Source of the DNA: Nocardioides sp.
GTDB taxonomy: Bacteria; Actinomycetota; Actinomycetes; Propionibacteriales; Nocardioidaceae
Length of the DNA stretch: 5,791 nucleotides
Reading direction: 5' to 3'
Assembly: GCA_029264225.1 (NCBI GenBank)
Contig: JARICB010000451.1
Coordinates: 1 to 5,791, forward strand
The notes below the pieces were generated by a model. The model ran no database searches and was not told where the DNA came from. It worked only from the letters and a program-made list of their open reading frames with translations. Positions 1-4,792 of the stretch are shown piece by piece. The translations under genes were made by a program, and so were the position numbers. Position 1 is the first letter of the stretch. The number at the start of each line of letters is the position of its first letter.

Positions 1-569
1 GCTGGTCCGCCGGCCGGCTGATGGTCTTCGACATCGGCGGCGGGTCGCTCGAGATCGCTGCTGGCCCCGACGAGGCCCCAGAGGTCGCCCGGTCGTTGCC
101 CTTGGGGGCGGCCCGGCTGGCTCCCTCCACGCTCGGCGGCGAGTGGCTCGACGACGAGACGCTACGACGGTTGCGTAGGCAGATCCGGGCCGACATCGCC
201 CGCGAGGCCGGCCACCTGCTCCGGCCGGGCCGTCCGGACCGGGCCGCCGCGACCTCGAAGACCTTCCGCTCACTGGCCCGGATCTGTGGCTCTGCTCCGA
301 GTGGCTACGGCCCGCTGGTGCCGCGTGTCCTGGACCTCGCGACGCTGTCGGACTGGATCCCCAAACTTGCTTCCCTGAGCCCCGAGGAACTCGCGGCTCT
401 GCCCGGCGTCTCGCCCAGCCGGTCCCATCAGATCGTGGCCGGCGCGCTCGTCGCCGAGGCGTGCATGGACATCTTCGGGCTCGCCGAACTGGAGATCTGC
501 CCGTGGGCGCTGCGTGAGGGCGTCATCCTGGAGCGGCTCGACCAGATCTCGGTGCTGGGGTCGGCATGA
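1..569 (+). CDS. ppx: Ppx/GppA family exopolyphosphatase, C-terminal part (5' end cut off)
   Basis: Members of this family split phosphate from inorganic polyphosphate and/or from pppGpp in the cytoplasm. The reading frame is open from base 3, so the start lies left of the window; the ATG at 21 is internal. Of a family length near 300 residues, 188 are visible. Visible residues 10-17 read DIGGGSLE, the second phosphate-binding loop of the ASKHA (actin/Hsp70-like) fold. Residues around 80-90 contain TSKTFRSLARICG, and the C-terminus contains GVSPSRSHQIVAG followed by EICPWALREG, all typical of actinobacterial Ppx/GppA proteins. The first phosphate loop and the catalytic glutamate would lie upstream and cannot be checked. 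Its TGA overlaps the ATG of the next gene (ATGA, 566-569), suggesting translational coupling. Family is near certain; polyphosphate versus pppGpp preference cannot be read here. From memory, M. tuberculosis Rv0496 is the matching gene. Confidence 0.93.
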   Translation, partial: WSAGRLMVFDIGGGSLEIAAGPDEAPEVARSLPLGAARLAPSTLGGEWLDDETLRRLRRQIRADIAREAGHLLRPGRPDRAAATSKTFRSLARICGSAPSGYGPLVPRVLDLATLSDWIPKLASLSPEELAALPGVSPSRSHQIVAGALVAEACMDIFGLAELEICPWALREGVILERLDQISVLGSA

Positions 570-1354
570 GTCCGGTGATTGCCCTTTCGAGCGCCTCGGT
601 CTATCCCGAGTCCACCGCACATGCCTTCGGTTACGCCGCGTCGTTGGGCTACGACGCCGTCGAGGTGATGGTCGGTATCGACGCGTTGTCCCAGCAGACC
701 TCCGCCCTCAAGCAACTCTCCGAGCACCACGAGCTGCCGATCTGCGCGATCCACGCCCCCTGCCTGCTGTGGACCCAGCGGGTGTGGGGCGCCGAGCCGT
801 GGGGCAAGCTGGAACGTTCCGCCGAGCTCGCTGCCGCAGTGGGTGCTGACGTGGTGGTCGTCCATCCTCCGTTTCGCTGGCAGAAGGAGTACGCCGCCGG
901 GTTCGTCGACGGCATCGCGGCACTGGAGTCATCGACCGGCATCGCCTTCGCGGTCGAGAACATGTATCCCTGGCGTGCCGCCTCGCGCAGCATGGAGATG
1001 TATCTGCCGAGCTGGGACCCCAGCGAGCACCCCTACGCCAACACCACGATCGACCTCTCACATGCCGCGATCGCCCAGACGGACGTGATCGAGATGGCCG
1101 AACGGCTGGGGGACCGACTGCGCCACGTCCACCTCACCGACGGCAGTGGCTCCGCCAAGGACGAGCACCTGGTCCCCGGCCGTGGCGTCATGGGCGCCGA
1201 CACCTTCCTGGCCCACCTCGCCGATCGTGGCTTCGAGGGCCACATCGTGCTGGAGATCAACACCCGAAAGTGTTCGACGCGCTCGGAGCGGGAAGCCGAC
1301 CTGCGCGAATCCCTGACCTTCACCCGCACACACTTCGCTGTCCACACGCCGTGA
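566..1354 (+). CDS. Sugar phosphate isomerase/epimerase-like TIM-barrel protein (AP endonuclease 2 / xylose isomerase-like)
   Basis: This 262-residue protein fits the xylose isomerase-like TIM-barrel family, whose members are usually metal-dependent isomerases, epimerases or endonuclease IV-type enzymes. Candidate metal or acid/base residues sit at the expected strand ends: H63 (AIHAP), H100 (VVVVHPP), E131 (VEN), D163 and H166 (TIDLSH), H187 and H189 (RHVHLTDG), H201 (EHLVPGRG) and E230 (LEIN). The PGRG segment before the last strands is common in the isomerase branch. No signal peptide or membrane segment is seen, so it is probably cytoplasmic. The ATG at 566 overlaps the phosphatase stop, and a GGGG at 557-560 lies 5 bp upstream as a possible ribosome site. 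Its own TGA overlaps the GTG of the ABC ATPase gene. From memory M. tuberculosis Rv0498 is the positional counterpart. The substrate is unknown, and the name is a family label only. Confidence 0.88.
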   Translation: MSPVIALSSASVYPESTAHAFGYAASLGYDAVEVMVGIDALSQQTSALKQLSEHHELPICAIHAPCLLWTQRVWGAEPWGKLERSAELAAAVGADVVVVHPPFRWQKEYAAGFVDGIAALESSTGIAFAVENMYPWRAASRSMEMYLPSWDPSEHPYANTTIDLSHAAIAQTDVIEMAERLGDRLRHVHLTDGSGSAKDEHLVPGRGVMGADTFLAHLADRGFEGHIVLEINTRKCSTRSEREADLRESLTFTRTHFAVHTP

Positions 1355-2049
1355 ACCAGCCGATCGAGATCTCCGATCTCGTCGTGGTCCGCGGCGGACG
1401 TGAGGTCCTTGCGGGGATCACTCTCAACGTCACGGCCGGTGTCACCGGGCTGCTGGGCCCCAGTGGCTGCGGCAAGTCCACGCTCATGCGGGCGGTGGTC
1501 GGCGTACAGAAGGTGCGCAGCGGCACCGTCAAGGTGCTCGGCCTCCCCGCAGGCGACGCAGCCCTCCGCGACCGGGTCGGCTACCTGACCCAGGCAGCGA
1601 GCGTCTACGACGACCTGTCGGTCGAGGAGAACATGCACTTCTTCGCCCGCGTGCTCGACGTCTCGGGCGGCGCCGTCGACGAAACGATCGAGGCCGTTGA
1701 CCTGGGCAGTCAACGACACCAGACCGTCGGCCGGCTCAGCGGCGGTCAGCGTTCGCGCGTCAGCCTCGCGGTCGCATTGCTCGCGAACCCCGACCTGCTC
1801 GTTCTCGACGAGCCCACCGTCGGCCTCGACCCGGTGTTGCGCCGCGACCTGTGGCGCCTCTTCCACGACCTCGGCGCCCGGGGCACTGCCGTGCTCGTCT
1901 CCAGTCACGTGATGGACGAGGCCGACCGTTGTGAGCGGCTGTTGCTGATGCGTGAGGGTCGGATCATCGCCGACGGCACCCCCGCCGAGATCCGCGGTGA
2001 CGCCCGCGACATCGAGGATGCCTTCCTGCGACTGGTCGATCCCCAATGA
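1351..2049 (+). CDS. ABC transporter ATP-binding protein (ABC-2 type exporter ATPase)
   Basis: This 232-residue cytoplasmic ATPase would power the permease encoded directly after it. All nucleotide-binding motifs are intact: Walker A GPSGCGKST (36-44), Q-loop Q81, signature LSGGQ (129-133), Walker B LLVLDEP (149-155), D-loop GLD (158-160) and H-loop H186. The start is taken as GTG 1351, which overlaps the upstream TGA as GTGA. A GTG at 1270 is in frame and would add 27 residues, but that stretch lies inside the isomerase gene, is unlike ABC proteins, and the conserved first strand (IEISDLVVVRGG) starts right after 1351. There is no clear Shine-Dalgarno sequence, consistent with coupled reinitiation. 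The protein ends soon after the ATPase core and lacks the long C-terminal extension of DrrA-type drug or lipid ATPases. The cargo cannot be predicted. Confidence 0.95.
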   Translation: MNQPIEISDLVVVRGGREVLAGITLNVTAGVTGLLGPSGCGKSTLMRAVVGVQKVRSGTVKVLGLPAGDAALRDRVGYLTQAASVYDDLSVEENMHFFARVLDVSGGAVDETIEAVDLGSQRHQTVGRLSGGQRSRVSLAVALLANPDLLVLDEPTVGLDPVLRRDLWRLFHDLGARGTAVLVSSHVMDEADRCERLLLMREGRIIADGTPAEIRGDARDIEDAFLRLVDPQ

Positions 2050-2783
2050 CGCCCCGGATCACCCTCGCCATCGCCGGCCGGGTGCTGACGCAGATCCGCC
2101 GCGACCGGCGCACACTGGCCATGTTGCTCGTCCTACCCTGCCTGCTCATCGTCGTACTGTGGTGGATGTTCAACGACCTGCCCGGGGAGCACTTCGACCA
2201 GCTCGGCCCCGGCCTGCTCGCGATCTTTCCGTTCTTCGTGATGTTCCTGGTGACCAGCGTGACCACCCTGCGCGAGCGCGGCAGCGGCACGCTGGAACGG
2301 CTGCTGTCGATGCCGATGAGCAAGTTCGACTTCCTGCTCGGGTACGCCGTGGCGTTCGGCCTGATAGCCGCCGTGCAATCGGCACTCGCGGTGGCCGTCA
2401 GCGTCGGTCTGCTCGGACTCGATGTCGCCGGCCCGGTCTGGCTGCTCGGCGTGGTCGCCATCGTCGACGCCATGCTCGGCACCGCGCTCGGCCTGCTGGT
2501 CAGTGCATTCGCTGCGACCGAGTTTCAGGCAGTGCAGTTCATGCCGCTGGTCGTGGTACCGCAGATCCTGCTCTGCGGCTTCTTCCTGCCACGCGAGGAC
2601 ATGCCTTCGACGCTCGCTGCCATCAGCAACGTGCTGCCGCTCTCGTATGCCGTCGACGCGATGCAGGCACTCGTGAACGACGCCCAGGTGGGTGAGGTGT
2701 GGCGCGACATCGCAGTGGTGCTCGGCTTCGCTGTTGTTGCCTTGACTCTCGCAGCGGCGACCCTGCGCCGGCGTACCGCCTGA
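2046..2783 (+). CDS. ABC-2 type transporter permease
   Basis: This 245-residue integral membrane protein is the channel half of the transporter whose ATPase is encoded just upstream; the two genes overlap as ATGA at 2046-2049. By eye there are about six hydrophobic segments, near residues 24-42, 56-74, 98-123, 130-153, 164-182 and 221-239. Between segments two and three lies RERGSGTLERLLSMP (77-90), the charged cytoplasmic helix typical of ABC-2 permeases and thought to contact the ATPase. LPLSYAVDAMQALV (197-210) before the last helix is also typical. The basic N-terminus (GRVLTQIRRDRR) suggests a cytoplasmic start. The length is normal for a DrrB-like half-transporter, so a working unit would probably contain two permeases and two ATPases. 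Lipids, drugs or polysaccharides are common substrates of the family, but nothing here selects one. It ends the four-gene coupled run. Confidence 0.92.
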   Translation: MTPRITLAIAGRVLTQIRRDRRTLAMLLVLPCLLIVVLWWMFNDLPGEHFDQLGPGLLAIFPFFVMFLVTSVTTLRERGSGTLERLLSMPMSKFDFLLGYAVAFGLIAAVQSALAVAVSVGLLGLDVAGPVWLLGVVAIVDAMLGTALGLLVSAFAATEFQAVQFMPLVVVPQILLCGFFLPREDMPSTLAAISNVLPLSYAVDAMQALVNDAQVGEVWRDIAVVLGFAVVALTLAAATLRRRTA

Positions 2784-2820
2784 CGCGGTCAGTAAGGGCG
2801 ATCCGCGTAACCTGTGGCCA
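2783..2820 (+). promoter_or_regulatory. Probable leaderless promoter of the proline dehydrogenase-proC unit
   Basis: The 36-bp gap between permease stop and proline dehydrogenase holds TAACCT at 2808-2813, a good TANNNT -10 box, whose last T is separated by 6 bp from the ATG at 2820. That spacing puts the transcription start at the A of the ATG, the standard leaderless arrangement in actinobacteria. No convincing Shine-Dalgarno sequence precedes the ATG; AAGGG at 2794-2798 is too far away. No good -35 box is seen at 16-18 bp. A 6-bp inverted repeat, ACGCGG (2783-2788) and CCGCGT (2803-2808), runs up to the first base of the -10 and could be an operator, but its arms are short and could arise by chance. 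Confidence 0.5.
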
Positions 2821-3755
2821 TGTCGCTGCTCCGCCAACCGATCCTGCTCCTCGCCAAGAGTGACCGCGTGAAGAAGTTCGTCAGCACCATGCCGGTCTCC
2901 TCCGGCATCATCACCAGGCATGTGGCCGGCGAGACCACTGCCGACGCCGTCGACGCGACCGCGAGGCTGGTCGACGACGGGCTCCAGGTGAGCCTCGACT
3001 TCCTCGGCGAAGACACCCTCGACGCGGCCCAGGCGGAGGCGACTGTCACTGCCTACAAGGAGCTGACCGCAGAGCTCGGCGCCCGCGGGCTCGGTGGCAG
3101 GTCCGAGGTCAGCGTCAAACTCTCCGCCATCGGCCAGGCGCTGCCCGAGAACGGCGAGAAGATCGCCCTCGAGAACGCCCGCGAGATCTGCCGCGCAGCC
3201 CGCAACGCCGGCACCACCGTGACCCTCGACATGGAGGACCACACCACCACCGATTCAACCCTCGGCATCCTGCGCGACCTGCGAAAGGACTTCCCCGAGA
3301 CCGGAGCCGTGCTGCAGGCGATGCTGCACCGCACCGAGGCCGACTGCCGCGAACTGGCCCACGAAGGATCCCGGGTCCGGCTGTGCAAGGGCGCCTACAT
3401 GGAACCCGAATCGCTCGCCTTCGCCGACCCGCTCGACATCGACAAGTCCTACGTGCGCTGCCTCAAGGTGCTTCTCGCCGGTCAGGGCTACCCGATGATC
3501 GCCAGCCACGACCCGCGGATGATTCAGATCGCCTCGTCGCTGGCCAGCCGCTACGGACGCAACCCCGGCACCTACGAATTCCAGATGCTCTACGGCATCC
3601 GCACCGACGAGCAGAAGCGGCTGGCCGAGTCCGGTGAGACCACCCGCGTCTACATTCCCTACGGGACGCAGTGGTACGGCTACCTCATGAGACGTCTCGC
3701 CGAACGGCCGCAGAACCTGTCATTCTTCGTGCGCTCACTCGTCTCCAAGAAGTAG
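2820..3755 (+). CDS. Proline dehydrogenase (monofunctional, FAD-dependent)
   Basis: This enzyme oxidises L-proline to pyrroline-5-carboxylate, passing electrons through FAD to the respiratory chain at the membrane; it is the first step of proline catabolism. The 311 residues are the normal length for a stand-alone PutB/PruB-type enzyme, with no P5C dehydrogenase domain. Visible family motifs are SVKLSAIG (98-105, active-site K100), LDMED (136-140), LQAMLHRT (165-172), RLCKGAY (187-193), ASHD (228-231), EFQMLYGI (253-260) and the C-terminal WYGYLMRRLAER (285-296), in which Y288, R291 and R292 match the proline carboxylate-binding residues of PutA. ATG 2820 is chosen over the in-frame GTG at 2814 because the -10 box ends at 2813, so a transcript would start at or near the ATG. 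The stop is 5 bp before proC, so the two are probably co-transcribed. No transmembrane segment is seen. The function is secure. Confidence 0.95.
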   Translation: MSLLRQPILLLAKSDRVKKFVSTMPVSSGIITRHVAGETTADAVDATARLVDDGLQVSLDFLGEDTLDAAQAEATVTAYKELTAELGARGLGGRSEVSVKLSAIGQALPENGEKIALENAREICRAARNAGTTVTLDMEDHTTTDSTLGILRDLRKDFPETGAVLQAMLHRTEADCRELAHEGSRVRLCKGAYMEPESLAFADPLDIDKSYVRCLKVLLAGQGYPMIASHDPRMIQIASSLASRYGRNPGTYEFQMLYGIRTDEQKRLAESGETTRVYIPYGTQWYGYLMRRLAERPQNLSFFVRSLVSKK

Positions 3756-3757
3756 GA
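3747..3757 (+). promoter_or_regulatory. Ribosome binding site of proC, inside the end of the proline dehydrogenase gene
   Basis: The purine-rich AAGAAGTAGGA covers the last codons and TAG stop of proline dehydrogenase and ends 3 bp before the proC ATG at 3761. AAGAAG is better spaced (8 bp) than AGGA (3 bp). It supports ATG 3761 as the proC start rather than an upstream in-frame codon within the previous gene. Confidence 0.5.
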
Positions 3758-3760
3758 CCC

Positions 3761-4564
3761 ATGACTCAGACCGCGATCATCGGCGCCGGCGTCATGGGCG
3801 AGACCCTGCTCTCCGGTCTCGTCCGGGCCGGCCGTCGCGTCGACCACCTGCTGGTCGGCGAGAAGCGGGTCGACCGCGCCCATGAGCTCGAGGAGCGTTA
3901 CGGCGTTACTGTCGTCTCCAACCTCGAGGCAGCCCGTCGGGCCGACACCGTCGCCCTCGTGGTGAAGCCACAGGACATGGCCTCCGTCCTCGAGGAGATC
4001 GCTCCCGAGCTCCGGCAGGGCCAGCTGATCGTCTCGCTTGCCGCTGGGATCACCACCGCCTACATCGAATCGCGGGTGCCGGCCGGCATCGCCGTCGTCC
4101 GGGTCATGCCCAACACTCCTGCCCTGGTCGACGAGGGCATGGCCGCGATCTCGTCCGGCTCGCATTGCGACGAGACCCACCTCGCCGAGGCCGAGTCGCT
4201 GATGGCCTCCACCGGCCGGGTGCTTCGCATCCCGGAGAAGCAGCAGGACGCCGTCACGGCGATCAGTGGCTCCGGGCCCGCCTACATCTTCTTCGTCGTC
4301 GAGTCGATGATCGAGGCCGGCGTGCACCTCGGTCTGCCGCGAGCCACCTCGACCGAACTGGTGATCCAGACCCTCTTCGGTTCGGCCAAGATGCTCCGAG
4401 AGACCGGCACCCACCCGACCGTGCTGCGTGAACAGGTCACCTCGCCCGGCGGCACCACAGCCTCGGCGCTGCGAGAGTTGGAGATCCACAAGGTTCGTGC
4501 GGCGTTCCTGGCTGCCATGGAGGCTGCCCGGGACCGCTCGCGGGCGCTTGCCGAGGACGCCTGA
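3761..4564 (+). CDS. proC: Pyrroline-5-carboxylate reductase
   Basis: ProC reduces pyrroline-5-carboxylate to L-proline with NAD(P)H in the cytoplasm, the last step of proline synthesis. The 267-residue length is normal. The N-terminal Rossmann domain shows GAGVMG (8-13), VVKPQ (67-71) and RVMPNTP (114-120). The C-terminal dimerisation and active-site domain shows AISGSGPAYIFFVVE (167-181) and the family signature VTSPGGTTASALRELE (226-241). The start is ATG 3761, since upstream in-frame sequence belongs to the proline dehydrogenase gene in another frame. Only 5 bp separate it from that gene, so both are probably on one transcript even though the enzymes catalyse opposite directions of the proline/P5C interconversion. 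In the M. tuberculosis order recalled from memory, proC (Rv0500) also lies near the Ppx and TIM-barrel genes. There is no sign of damage, and the call is secure. Confidence 0.97.
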   Translation: MTQTAIIGAGVMGETLLSGLVRAGRRVDHLLVGEKRVDRAHELEERYGVTVVSNLEAARRADTVALVVKPQDMASVLEEIAPELRQGQLIVSLAAGITTAYIESRVPAGIAVVRVMPNTPALVDEGMAAISSGSHCDETHLAEAESLMASTGRVLRIPEKQQDAVTAISGSGPAYIFFVVESMIEAGVHLGLPRATSTELVIQTLFGSAKMLRETGTHPTVLREQVTSPGGTTASALRELEIHKVRAAFLAAMEAARDRSRALAEDA

Positions 4565-4580
4565 CCCCTCCGGTCAGTCC

Positions 4581-4603
4581 GGGGAGTCCCGCCACACCTC
4601 CCC
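4581..4603 (+). terminator. Weak candidate terminator hairpin after proC
   Basis: GGGGAG (4581-4586) can pair with CTCCCC (4598-4603) around an 11-base loop, 16 bp beyond the proC stop, followed by only two T residues. A competing 5-bp hairpin, CTGAC (4561-4565) with GTCAG (4573-4577), overlaps the proC stop. There is no U-tract, although many actinobacterial terminators lack one. Position fits the end of the proline unit; the stem alone is unconvincing. Confidence 0.25.
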
Positions 4604-4621
4604 TTCCGTGCGGCGTGTTGA

Positions 4622-4690
4622 ACGACCACAAGTGCCGATCTGAGCCGTCGTTGAGCGTGATCCGGCGGGTCTAGCCTGACTTGTGGTCGT
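4622..4690. repeat. Perfect 12-bp inverted repeat with 45-bp spacer in the proC-acuC gap
   Basis: ACGACCACAAGT (4622-4633) and ACTTGTGGTCGT (4679-4690) are exact reverse complements. Inside, GCCGATC (4634-4640) can pair with GATCCGGC (4659-4666) with one bulged base, so a transcript could form a long bulged stem directly continuing the outer arms on one side. There is no flanking target duplication (TTGA to the left, CCGA to the right) and no T-run after the right arm, so neither a small transposon remnant nor a classic terminator is well supported. The right arm directly follows a TAGCCT -10-like box and covers the predicted start of that promoter, which would suit an operator pair. Function is unknown. 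Confidence 0.75.
4651..4677 (+). promoter_or_regulatory. Possible promoter in the proC-acuC intergenic region
   Basis: TTGAGC (4651-4656) and TAGCCT (4672-4677) resemble -35 and -10 boxes of the main actinobacterial sigma factor, with a short 15-bp spacer. Transcription would begin near 4683-4685, inside the right arm of the 12-bp inverted repeat, giving acuC a leader of roughly 108 bases. The sub-optimal spacer keeps confidence low. Confidence 0.3.
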
Positions 4691-4699
4691 CCGACGCGC

Positions 4700-4746
4700 C
4701 GATGTCCGAATGCTGGAGGGTGCAATCTGCGAGCGCCTGGACATCG
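4700..4746. repeat. 8-bp inverted repeat upstream of acuC
   Basis: CGATGTCC (4700-4707) and GGACATCG (4739-4746) are exact reverse complements separated by 31 bp. Three more pairs form outside (4696-4698 with 4747-4749) if C4699 is bulged. In a leader transcript starting near 4684 this could fold as a stem upstream of the acuC start. Arms of this length are expected fairly often by chance in 230 bp of GC-rich DNA, so significance is uncertain. Confidence 0.3.
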
Positions 4747-4778
4747 CGCCGGTGCGCGCCGTACGCCGACCGGGGCGC

Positions 4779-4792
4779 TAGGTTCGTGCGCA
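4779..4792 (+). promoter_or_regulatory. Probable leaderless promoter -10 of acuC
   Basis: TAGGTT (4779-4784) fits the TANNNT -10 pattern and its last T lies 7 bp before the A of the acuC ATG at 4792, the spacing expected when the transcript begins at the start codon. No Shine-Dalgarno sequence precedes the ATG, which supports leaderless translation. No recognisable -35 box is found 16-18 bp upstream; the region there is plain GC-rich sequence. Confidence 0.5.

Noticed and set aside
1270..1350. 27-residue N-terminal extension of the ABC ATPase from GTG 1270
   Set aside because: It lies wholly inside the isomerase gene, lacks ABC features, and the GTGA overlap at 1351 gives a standard start.
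1033..2046. Long minus-strand open frame (337 codons) opposite the isomerase and ABC ATPase genes
   Set aside because: Its translation has no recognisable motif and mirrors the codon bias of two well-supported + strand genes; such antisense frames are routine in high-GC DNA.
2133..3242. Minus-strand open frame of 369 codons opposite permease and proline dehydrogenase
   Set aside because: Spans two clear + strand genes and their promoter, is His/Gly/Glu-rich without domain signatures, and is a GC-bias shadow.
3671..3760. 30-residue N-terminal extension of ProC
   Set aside because: Falls inside the end of proline dehydrogenase in another frame; the Rossmann strand begins right after ATG 3761, which has a purine-rich site upstream.
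4622..4690. Inverted repeat as a miniature transposon remnant
   Set aside because: No flanking direct repeat and only 69 bp in total; nothing else indicates a mobile element.
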